In this document: positions 9,357 to 18,500 of the stretch, in pieces
How the letters are laid out: every line of letters starts with the position of its first letter
Position numbering within the stretch: position 1 is the stretch's first letter
From: Caecitellus pseudoparvulus
Taxonomy: Eukaryota > Bigyra: Bicosoecida
Reading direction: 5' to 3'
Length of the DNA: 35,793 nt
NCBI GenBank assembly: GCA_965644315.1
Contig: CBFFRQ010000163.1
Span: 1 to 35,793, forward strand
Translations under genes and position numbers: made by a program
Notes under the pieces: model-generated
What the model was told of the DNA's origin: nothing
Seen by the model: only the letters and a program-made list of their open reading frames with translations
Databases searched by the model: none

Positions 9357-9397
9357 AAGCTGTGCCGAGGTGAAATGCATTGTGAATTGCTAACCTC
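9357..9397 (+). repeat. Degenerate fifth subtelomeric unit
   Basis: CAAGCTGTGCC and AAATGCATTG (9373-9382, one mismatch to the palindrome), then GCTAACCT, reproduce the end of the other units in decayed form. It is the oldest, innermost member of the stack. Confidence 0.5.
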
Positions 9398-9815
9398 AGA
9401 TTCTTCTCCCTTATCCTCAGTGGGGTCAAGTGCTGGAGGAGGCGTTACGGGCTTATCCTTGCGTCCGTGCGGGTAAGTCACGCGTCGTGAGCGGGTTGGC
9501 ATGGTTGGCTCAATTTCCGCAAGTGATGGGGTTGAGCAAGGGATGTTGAAGCACGGCAGTGCCAATGATTTGTGGTATGAAATGCAAAAGATTTGAATTG
9601 TGACTTTGTGAAGAGAGTATGTTGAATATGTTTTTGTCATTTGATGAGTTCTACAGCCCTATTCGAGCGACGTTCAACTAAGAAACAAGTTCTAAGTGGG
9701 GATTGATCCCCTGTCGTCTGTCGGGTAAATAAGCAAGTATTTCGAACATAAACAATACATTAGTTAAGAAACAATTTATAGAATGTTTTAAATTATTAGG
9801 TATAGTAGGAGTAGT

Positions 9816-9881
9816 AAGGACGTTTTTTTCAAAAGTTCTCCGGGGAAGTGAAAATGAAAAAGTTTTGTGAAAAGCGTCCTT
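9816..9881. repeat. Imperfect inverted repeat around AAGGACG/CGTCCTT
   Basis: The arms begin AAGGACG (9816-9822) and end CGTCCTT (9875-9881). They continue inward as T-rich and A-rich complements for about 20 nt with a few mismatches. A run of three further GTCCTT motifs follows the right arm. Confidence 0.55.
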
Positions 9882-10201
9882 GAACGTCCTTATGTCCTTA
9901 AATGTCCTTGGGGTCCCCAAAATCGTGGATGATACTGGGTACCAACAAGTGATAAATAAGTGACAAGATTAAGACGTGAATTGGTGTGAATATTGAGAAG
10001 TTCTCGGCGAAAGTAGTTTGTTACTGAACACCCGCCAATAATTAATTAATTAAGGAATTGTGACTGAAAGTGGTAAGATAAATTGGAATAGAAATAGAGA
10101 ATTAATTTGTTACTTAGTGGAAATAAAAAGTAATTAGTGAATTTAAAGAATTAAGACTATTATGGTAAGAAATATTTGAATTGAAATACTTAAAATATCT
10201 T

Positions 10202-10313
10202 TTGTGATTCCCGCCAAAATTAATTGAAAATTTTCTAAGTAATTGAGACTACTCTATATAATGTAGTCTCAATTACTTTGAATATTTTCAACTAATTTTG
10301 GCGGGAAACACAA
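10202..10313. repeat. Long hairpin: about 51-bp arms, 10-nt loop, E2F-like ends
   Basis: The left arm 10202-10252 and right arm 10263-10313 are reverse complements with only about five mismatches. The loop is AT-rich (10253-10262). Each arm carries TTCCCGCCAAAA or its complement TTTTGGCGGGAAA near its outer end, a match to the E2F/DP consensus. A related CACCCGCCAATAATTAATTA occurs at about 10030. It looks like a foldback or MITE-type element. Confidence 0.8.
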
Positions 10314-10318
10314 GCTCA

Positions 10319-10399
10319 ACAGAGTAAATCAATCTCAGTTCCAAATTTCGACTCATGATCAGCGAGTCGAAATTCGTCACCACAATTGATTCACTCTGT
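10319..10399. repeat. Nested two-arm palindrome next to the long hairpin
   Basis: Outer arms 10319-10333 and 10385-10399 pair over 15 nt with one mismatch. Inner arms 10344-10354 and 10364-10374 (AATTTCGACTC and its complement) pair perfectly around a 9-nt loop. Two unpaired 10-nt segments form a symmetric internal loop. Confidence 0.75.
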
Positions 10400-10487
10400 G
10401 TATGGCGGTTGAGTCCTGAAATTCATTCGGTCCAACCCCTTGATGAGCTCTTGAGCGCGGCCCAGTTTGCATCAGCACGTGGCGCTT

Positions 10488-12550
10488 TCACGGCTGTGTC
10501 TGAGCAGGGTTACTTCCTGCACTTCCTGCAGACTGGCTCGGCATTCGCCTGCGTTGAAGCATTACGAATGCAGCAACAGCAGCGACCAATCCCACAATTA
10601 CCACAATGCCAGCAACCATCCAAGACTGCCCCCCTTTACTCGGCCCGCTGCTGCTCGCCTGTCCCTGAATGGCTGAAGGATTAGAGGCCTGGGGTGGCTG
10701 TGGGGCAGCTGCAGTTGAGGATGGTGATGAAGTCACACTGCTTGTCATGGACACTGTGGCAGTTGCACTGCTAGACGCCGTCGAGCTGGTTGTCGGTGTC
10801 ACAGACGAGGACGGGGTGCCTGTCGGAGAGCTGGACATTGTGGCTGTTGTAGTCGATGTCACCGAGCTTGTTGCAGTTGGGCTGCAAGTTGCCGTCGCCG
10901 AGCTTGACGCAGTGGGACTTTGGCTGGCCGTCATTGAGGGCGACTGCGATGGAGAGGGTGTAGTTGAAGCAGTCGCTGAGGGAGTGGCTGTTTGGCTGGA
11001 AGAGGAGCTTGCCGTCGGCGATACAGAGGGCGTGGCCGAGCTTGTGGGGGACACAGTAGGGGAGACTGTTGCGGAGGGAGTGCTACTGGGTGAGGAGGTG
11101 GGCGACGGGGATGGAGAGGGGACAAATCGAATGAAGCCTGCATCTGCAGGGTGCTCGTCGTCACCGATGTTCTGCGTGTTGCCGTAGCCAAGCTTGCCAT
11201 GCTGGCCTTCACCCCAGCACATGGCACTTGCTGGGGAGTGCAGCACACACGTATGGCGCTCTCCTGCAGACAGGTGAGTTGCCACAGCCCCAGATGCCCA
11301 TGTTCACAGTACCAACAGAGCTTGGATGCTCGTTGTCTCCAACGCTGGCGGTGTTGGAATACCCAAGCATCCCATGAGACCCCAGCCCCCAGCACATGAC
11401 CCCACCGGTCGTCAAGAGCGCACAGCTGTGATCATTCCCGACAGTGATCTGAGATGCTGTTGCGCCCCCAAGATCGACAGTCCCAGCAGTTGCTGGGTGC
11501 TCATCGTTGCCAATGAACTCGGTGTTGCCGTACCCAAGTTGGCCACTGGACCCCGACCCCCAGCACATGACCTCTCCGCTCGTGAGAAGCACGCACGTGT
11601 GGCTCTGTCCTGCAGCAACTCGTGCTGCCGCGCGTCCCCGCGCCCAAATTAACTTGACCTGCAGCAGCAGGGTGCTCGTTGTCACCAATGTGGTTGAAGT
11701 TGCTGTATCCGAGCCTGCCGGAGAATGCTGTCCCCCAGCACATGACCCCACCGTTCGTCAACACAGCACACGTGTGGCTGTCTCCAGCGGAAACCTGTGC
11801 TGCAGCAAGACCTGCACCCAGGTAGACAGCGCCTGCAGCAGATGGGTGCTCATTGTCACCAATGTTGTTGGTGTTACCATACCCAAGCCGGCCGTTTGAC
11901 CCAAACCCCCAGCACATAAGCAGCCCAGTTGTCAACACTGCGCACGTGTGGCTCTTGCCTGCAGACACTTGGGCAGCGGCTGCACCAGAGCCCAAATCAA
12001 CGGTTCCCGCCGCAGCTGGACCCTCAGAGGCGCCAACGTTCTCCTTATTGCCGTACCCGAGCTGGCCGGCGATGGAGGAGCCCCAGCACATGACACCTCC
12101 GTCATCCAGCACAACACAAGTGTGGCTGCCTCCTGCCGAAACTTGGACCACGACAACACCAGCGCCTACGTTCACATTGCCTGCAGTTTCTGGTAGCTCG
12201 TTGTCTCCGATGGGGTTCAAGTTCCCGTACCCGAGCTGCCCACTGTAGCCTCCGCCCCAGCATCGCACCTTGCCGTCCGTCACGGCGCAGGTATGCAAGC
12301 CGCCGGAAGATAGCTGAGTGTCTTCAACAGACGTGCTCGCCAAGCGGCGATGAAGGTTGACATCATTCAGCATCAAACTGAGTCCACGAAGTGCAACGTG
12401 AGCTTCGGCGCAGCCCAACGTTGCCAGGAAGGCAGCGGAGAGCACTGCGAAACGCCACCGGCACGCTGCGCCGGCTCCTGCCCGCTTTTGCAAGTGCGCA
12501 GCGCAAGACAGACAGGCGCTAGCGCATTGGTTCGTAGCATGGGGACCCAT
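10488..12550 (-). CDS. Secreted/type I membrane protein with seven RCC1-like blades (two frameshifts)
   Basis: The ATG at 12550 is preferred over the one at 12676 because it brings the hydrophobic signal segment (RFAVLSAAFLATLGCAEA) closer to the N-terminus. Seven repeats of about 57 residues follow, each with an SAGxSHTC strand and a CWGxGxxGQLGYGN turn. This is the count for a complete RCC1 beta-propeller, and the paired Cys in each blade suit an extracellular fold. A long Ser/Thr/Pro stalk, one membrane helix (MVAGIVVIVGLVAAVAAFVM) and an RRR stop-transfer tail complete it. The frame changes at blades 4/5 (CCCC at 11636-11639) and 6/7 (CCCC at 11288-11291). Deleting one base in either run restores the blade spacing exactly. 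These are therefore sequencing errors or very recent lesions. A surface or adhesion role is inference. Confidence 0.82.
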
Positions 12551-12676
12551 GGCAATGCCACGCGGCAATGAGGGATGCTGCGTGGGGCACAGCGCGTCCT
12601 GAAGGATCCGACACTGCACGTTCTGAAAGCGGTGTTGCCTGATTCGCGCCTGCGAGTGGTACAGGGAAAAGAGCAT

Positions 12677-13476
12677 GATACACGGACCCTAGTAGTGGTA
12701 CAAATGAGAATTCATGTGCAACACAGTGCATCGACAGCACTAGGCAAGCATTGTGGCGCGAGCAGCACGCGTTGACAGCTTCTGATGGGCGTTTCATGCG
12801 CCATCAAGAAGCGGAGGCGACTCCCGGACCCCCAAGCGCGAAAGCCCTTTGACATACTCACACAGCAGAACATTGGAGCTACGAGATCTGTCCTTGTCAA
12901 AAATAGTTCATGCTGCAATGTGCCGATTGTGCCCAGTACCAAAATGAAGCGGCACGGCCCGCCTTGCTTGGCTGTGGCGGGCGTCACCACCCCGCTCGGT
13001 CTGCAGCGGCAACCTTCCGCACACCGTGACACAATATGGAGCCTTCAATAGCCCCGCGTGGGCTACAGTGGCAGCAGCGGCCGGGGCGACATGCTGCGCA
13101 TGCGTCCCAGCAGCCGGCCCGATGCAGCACCTCGAGGAAGAGGCACGATGCGCCCCACGCCGTGCTTCCCCCCCATCATCATCCCGGGGCCAAAGTGTCC
13201 TTCCATTTGGACTACACTTCATAGCTGCCTCCACAGCAATGCCAAGGCCTGGACATCGAAGGGCCCGAGCGACCTCTCAATAGGCGCTGTAGCAGCCGCT
13301 GCATCCACGACCCAGTTCAAGGCTGGCAGCATGGTACTCCCGGAAGTTCCAGACCTCAAAACGTGCCACAGGGGCCTCTGTCAGTCTCGCGAGTTCTGCA
13401 GCTTGCTGTCTTCAACTGTTGATCACGTTCACCTGCATCATCCGGCCAAAGCCTGCAACTGCTCTCTCACAATGCC
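12677..13476. other. Intergenic, nothing recognised
   Basis: About 800 bp between the RCC1-like gene and the end of the ankyrin gene. Short open frames exist on both strands but none has motifs, repeats or a convincing context. No tRNA-like or tandem structure was seen. Confidence 0.4.
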
Positions 13477-15030
13477 TCAGCCGCCCAGAACTGAACTCTG
13501 CAGCCAGGACCGACGACCACATGTAAACATCACCGCCCCCAAGCTGCCCTGAGGAGTAGAAAATGCGCGCATCCCACTTCCCGTGCTTGTTCCGCACCAA
13601 GCAGCGTCCTTCCCTGCCTGCAGGGCAGTGTCCCCCGCCAACGCTGCAGCTTCGCGTGGCATGGCCCGGCTGCCTGTGAGCCCCATCAACTCTCGCACCA
13701 CGTGCGAGTGGCCGTTCCTGCACGCCATGCGGAAGCCCACGTCAGGGCCGTCCCAGCTTCCCACATGGACATCCACAGCTCTTTGTCCCGTGAGGGCCAA
13801 CAACTCGCGCACCACTTGCACGTGGCCACGCTCACAAGCACTTCGAAAGCCAACCTCTGGCCCAGTCCCATCTGCAACATGAACATCAATCGCCCCGTCG
13901 CCAACCACGTCGAGTAACTCGCGCAGGACGGCCAAGTGGCCAAGGTAGCAAGCCCATCGGAAGCCATACTCGGACCCAACTCTGTCTCCCGCGTGGATAT
14001 CCACCGCCCGCTCCGCCGGCAACGCCAACAGCAAACGCACAACGTTTGCGTGGCCATACCGGCAAGCAAGCCGAAAGGCAGACTCGGGCCCATCAAGATC
14101 TACCGCATGCACATCCACTGCCAGCTCGCCAGAAAGGGCGAGCAAGTCTCGCACGACAGCCTCATGTCCTCCCGCACACGCAGATCGAAAGCCAGCTCCA
14201 GCCCCTTCCTCGTCACATGCGTGCACGTCTACCTGCCGATCACCAGTGAGAGCCAGCAGCTCCCGAACTACAGCATCATGGCCGTGCTGACATGCCCTCC
14301 GAAAGCCAGCCTCTGGTCCCTCCCAATCTCCAGCGTGCACGTCCACAACGCGGTGGCCTGTCAGCGCCAGGAGCTCGCGCACCACACCAACGTGGCCCCG
14401 TGCACACGCGCACCGAAAGGGGGCCTCAGGACCATCTTCATCTCCCACATGCACATCAGTTTCCCGGTCCCCACCAAGCCGCAGCAACACACGCACAACA
14501 TCCAAGTGGCCGTGCAAGCACGCGGCTCGGAAGGCAGCCTCAGGCCCAGCCGAGTCCCCAGCGCGCACGTCCACTGCACGCTCGCTGCCGAGACGCAGCA
14601 GCTCAGAAACAACATCCCGGTGGCCTTCCGAACTGGCCGCTCGAAAGGCAAACTCAGGCCCGTCTTCATCTCCGGCGTGCACATCCACGGCCCTCTCCCC
14701 GCTCAGAGCAAGCAGCTCCCGCACCGTCTCCACATGCCCATTCCAGCAAGCCAATCGAAAACCCGCCTCAGGGCCATTCTCATCACCTGCATGGACATCC
14801 AGGCCTGCCTCTTCCTCCACGGCCAGCAGTGCTCGCAACAGGCCAACGTGCCCTGCTGCACATGCTCTCAGAAAGCCAGCGGTAATGTCGTCCCCTGTCA
14901 GAGCCCCAAGCACAGACTCTGCACTCGCCTTTGATCCGTGGAGCATGTCCATCAGTGTGGTTACGTCACCACCTGTGCAAGCAGCCCTCCACTCTCCCAC
15001 GGCACCGGCATCGTCCGCCTCACTCGCCAT
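13477..15030 (-). CDS. Ankyrin-repeat protein (11 degenerate repeats)
   Basis: The start at 15028-15030 has a strong GCCATGG context. Its first residues (MASEADDAGAVGEWRAAC) align with the start of the paralogue at 33541 (MATCDDPENLTAQWEAAC). An earlier in-frame ATG at 15093 has no such support. After the N-terminal cap come 11 repeats of 38-39 residues with the pattern GPEAxFRxACxxGHxxVVRELLALxGxRxVDVHAGD. This is an ankyrin variant with the usual A-x-x-GH-x-x-VVxxLL helix pair. Repeats are diverged from each other, unlike those of the paralogue. The last 60 residues leave the repeat pattern and may be the real C-terminus or read-through of an unrecognised intron. No enzymatic domain or membrane segment is present. 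It is probably an intracellular protein-binding scaffold. Confidence 0.85.
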   Translation of the reverse strand: MASEADDAGAVGEWRAACTGGDVTTLMDMLHGSKASAESVLGALTGDDITAGFLRACAAGHVGLLRALLAVEEEAGLDVHAGDENGPEAGFRLACWNGHVETVRELLALSGERAVDVHAGDEDGPEFAFRAASSEGHRDVVSELLRLGSERAVDVRAGDSAGPEAAFRAACLHGHLDVVRVLLRLGGDRETDVHVGDEDGPEAPFRCACARGHVGVVRELLALTGHRVVDVHAGDWEGPEAGFRRACQHGHDAVVRELLALTGDRQVDVHACDEEGAGAGFRSACAGGHEAVVRDLLALSGELAVDVHAVDLDGPESAFRLACRYGHANVVRLLLALPAERAVDIHAGDRVGSEYGFRWACYLGHLAVLRELLDVVGDGAIDVHVADGTGPEVGFRSACERGHVQVVRELLALTGQRAVDVHVGSWDGPDVGFRMACRNGHSHVVRELMGLTGSRAMPREAAALAGDTALQAGKDAAWCGTSTGSGMRAFSTPQGSLGAVMFTCGRRSWLQSSVLGG

Positions 15031-15093
15031 GGCGTTGCGGCGCAGATTCCGCACATGTGGCCTCGATGCACCTCCGCGCTGTGGAAGGAGCAA

Positions 15094-15540
15094 GGCTCCA
15101 GCAGGCCGACCAGGGTCAATTTCTAAGTTGCACTTTCACATTCCAGTTTTGAACATGAACAGCACCTGGGCTTCCGCGTTTTCCTCACGCACCGTAACTG
15201 CTCCAAGTGTCAGCCGAGGCAGTGGCGTCTGCTGCCCCGCGTGCCTTTCGCCTCGTGCTGCCTCCACAGCTTCTTCGAGCTGGACTGCTCACTCTCTTTT
15301 CAACTCAAACACCTTCATGGTCCTCTAGAGATCGCTCCACTTCCTAGCCTTCGCCGAGATCAGTTGCACGTCTCAAGACCATCAATGCAAGTTTCCGTTC
15401 GGCACCGGCAGTGCTCCAAGGAGCTAGGACATATTCACAGCTTATCGACCTTTCGTGTACGTAAATGTGCCTGCAACCAAGCCAGGCAAACTAGCGTGTG
15501 CATTTTGCAGCCCATGTCACCCTCCCTTTCCTTTCCTTCA
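15094..15540. other. Intergenic, nothing recognised
   Basis: About 450 bp separate the start of the ankyrin gene from the stop codon of the next minus-strand gene. Some short open frames occur but none is supported. Confidence 0.4.
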
Positions 15541-18500
15541 TCAAGAGCGAGCAATGGCAGGGCCGACGACCAAGGGCGACTTGGTGCGAGTGGCTGGGGT
15601 CTCCACACTCGAGTCCTCTGCTTCCTGGCGCAGGCCAGCTTCGCGCACCATGGCCACATCACGCGAGAGGGCGATTGCCTTATCCACAGAAATGCAGCTG
15701 CCGAGCGCAATGCAGGCCGCTGCGCTCCTGCGTGGTCCAAACGTGCAGCACCAGAGGCCTGGGTGTGGGACGTGCTTCAAGTGTGAATGCGTCGGCGATT
15801 GCTGCAGGTACAGCTTCAGCCAGTCAAAGACTGCAGCGTGCCGCGTACGCAGGGTGGCGACGCCTGCGCCGAGCAGGAGGAGGAAGGTCATGGCCAAGAA
15901 CAGTGTGTTGGCTAGGAAGATGGCGCCCTGCAGCAGGAACTCCGTCTTCTCTCCAACCAGTAGTTCGTCGCCCAGCGCCAGGCCTCCGAAGGCAGACACA
16001 CAAATGGCGGTCAGTGCTGCGGTTTCCACAGCATTCATCAGCGTGGCCTCGTACGGCAAGGATGCAACATGGACGACAAGAGAAGCTGACAGCACGAGGC
16101 AGATCAGCGCTGCTTGCAGCTCGGCATTGCGCACGGTGACAGCGACTGCAGCAAGGAGCACTTTCCGTGGCAGCACGACCAGCAACTCCCAGTACCAGAA
16201 GTTGGGCTCGTCTTCTTCTTTGCGGGGAGAGTCCTCAGAGTGCGCACGGGGAATTCTGAACCCTTCATACACCGCACCGTACACTGCCTTCACGCTGTGC
16301 TTGTAGACATGGTGCCTGTGGCGGCATACGAGACAGGCGCTGCCGACCGGGATGCCGACGCCCCACACCAGCAAGCCAAGGTATGCTGCGAGCTGGGCGG
16401 TCTGGAACATGGAGTCCATGCTTCCGTGTGCGACATCTGAACGGAGGAACAGGAAGCCCAGGATGCGGAAGTCGTACGTGTCCAGCATGCGCAGACATGC
16501 CTCGACTACAGGGAAGTGCACCAGCAAGAGCAGGATGAAGGCTGCGCGATACGCTTGCTCAGCACACCTCGCCCGCTGCTTGAAGAGGTCCACAGTCTTT
16601 GCCAGCACAGCTTTCTCCTCAGAGCGCATGCTTGCAGGGTGGGCCGGCGGTGAGCCAGGCATCACAGCTGCTTCAACCTGCGCTGCCGCCTGGCTGCGGC
16701 TTGATCGCGGCTTGCGCATATCAATGACGACTGAGCCTTCCGACTCTTCATCAGCCTCGGCCAGGTCGTCCAAGTCAGCCCACGCAGATGTCCGTCTCGC
16801 TGCTGGAGATGGGTCGGTCGGGCCTGTGTCGTCTTGGAATGAGGTGGACCTTGGGACCAGCGCGGAAGGCCTGGAAGTTGGAGACACTAGGGTCTTTGGC
16901 GCGGGGAAGGCAAAAGTATCATCAACCAGAGCACCCTCTTTCTTGGGAGGAGTGGAAGCGGCAAGGGGCTGCGGGGCCACTACCCCAGACTCGGCAACGC
17001 CTTCCCCGCCAACTGAGCCCCCACCCTTCTCCTCAGCATACCTCTCAGCAGCAGCCTGCAGCACTGCGTGGCTTTGCCGCTGCAAGATGCTGGTCACACC
17101 CGCTACGATCAACGGAATGCTCACTGCAGCAATGGGTATGCTCAAGGTGATGAAGAAGCGAGTGTACATGTCTGCACGCAAGGCGCACTGGGCAGGCACC
17201 GAGTTGGTGCTGACGCCGACCGACACTGAGGAGAGCCACGCCATGATGCCATCTAACGCGCTTTCAGGCGGCAAGCGGGTACTCAGCAGCACTGCATACA
17301 TCTGGGCCCAACCGGTCATGACACGGAACACCCCAATGAGCAGTCCCCTGCTTTGCCCCTCCTTGCTTTCCCGATCACTCGTGCGCAGGGCCAGGTACAC
17401 GAGGAGCCCCGTGAACAAAACCCAGGAGCCGATGCTCTGCAGAAAGCCAAAACTGCCATCGGGGCACTTCACACAAAGCAGCTGTGGGCTGGACCTTGCC
17501 CAGCCTTCAGCACACTCGCCGCAGAGAATGCCCCTGTGCCCAGGCACACATGAGATGCCACTCGAGTTCGCTACAGGCCTGCACGCGTCTGGAGGCGTGC
17601 ACTGAAGGATGCTCGCACCAGCGTAAAGAACCGCTTTCCCTGCGACTGCGGCCTGCAACTCAGCTGTCTCATTCACAAGTGCTTGCAGACGCCGTCTCGC
17701 GGGCGAATCAGCGCTGGTTGTGTCACCCTGTAACTCGGCACTGGCCACATCTTTCAGCTTGCTCCAGTACCTTTCCTGCAGCTTTGGGTGTGATGGCACC
17801 ATGGACGCATCAGTCACGCAGGTATCACACCAGAAACCCGGGCGAGGCCTGAACTGCCCAGCAGCGCAGCTGATGCCGTTCAAGGGGCACTGCAAGCACT
17901 TGGTCTGGGCCAGGTTGGCGAAGGTGCCGCCAGGGCACTGCGTGCATGCAGCCTCTTGGTTTTCAACACTGGCACGGATTGTTCCAGGAGGGCAGCGTTC
18001 ACAGCGAAGCCCAAAATTGTCATTGCTGCTCTGGCGGCGCTGCCAGCCAGTAGCACAAATGCAGTCCATCTGCGAGTCAGCCAGCACCTCGCTGTCGGTG
18101 CGGCACGTTGGGCTCACTACCACAGCAGGCACAGCCACTGCACCCCGTGACAGATACGGATATATGGCTTGCCCAGAGATAGAGGATGTGAGCAGCGTAG
18201 TCTGCGGCTGAGATGGTTGGACTTGCAGCACGGCACGCCCTTCGTCCAGGGCGGCGAGCCCGACAGTCAGATCAGCTTCGCCGGTCACCAGCTGGCGCAC
18301 TTGCGGTAACTCAACGAGGGACTCCACTTCGCGACTTGTGGCATCTCGGGCTTCAAGCAGGAGCCCCACTTGCTGCCGCCCGGACACAATGATTGTGCCT
18401 CCAGGCGCTGAGGCATCCACCATGGACATGTTGCGTTGCCCGCTCAAAGCAGACTGAATGGCGACCATTTCGCGGTCAGCGCGTTTGGGCCACGAAACGG

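Larger units (their letters stand above)
9541..10400. other. AT-rich non-coding island with inverted repeats
   Basis: Base composition switches sharply to AT-rich relative to the GC-rich DNA on both sides. I see no convincing coding frame: the longest open frames lack ATG starts and have no recognisable motifs. The island holds a short cluster of GTCCTT motifs (9875-9912) and three strong inverted repeats, listed separately. It could be a MITE cluster, a piece of foreign or organelle DNA, or an origin-like region; nothing in the sequence decides. Confidence 0.7.

Noticed and set aside
9660-9725. Possible tRNA-like segment in the AT-rich island
   Set aside because: It has some paired GGGGAT/ATCCCC bases but no acceptor stem or recognisable T and D arms could be assembled.
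13936-14934. A 332-codon plus-strand open frame opposite the other ankyrin gene
   Set aside because: Same antisense-repeat effect; the minus strand carries the ankyrin signature.
16352-17605. A 417-codon plus-strand open frame
   Set aside because: Antisense to the membrane protein with clear helices and Cys repeats on the minus strand; GC-rich codon bias leaves the antisense open.
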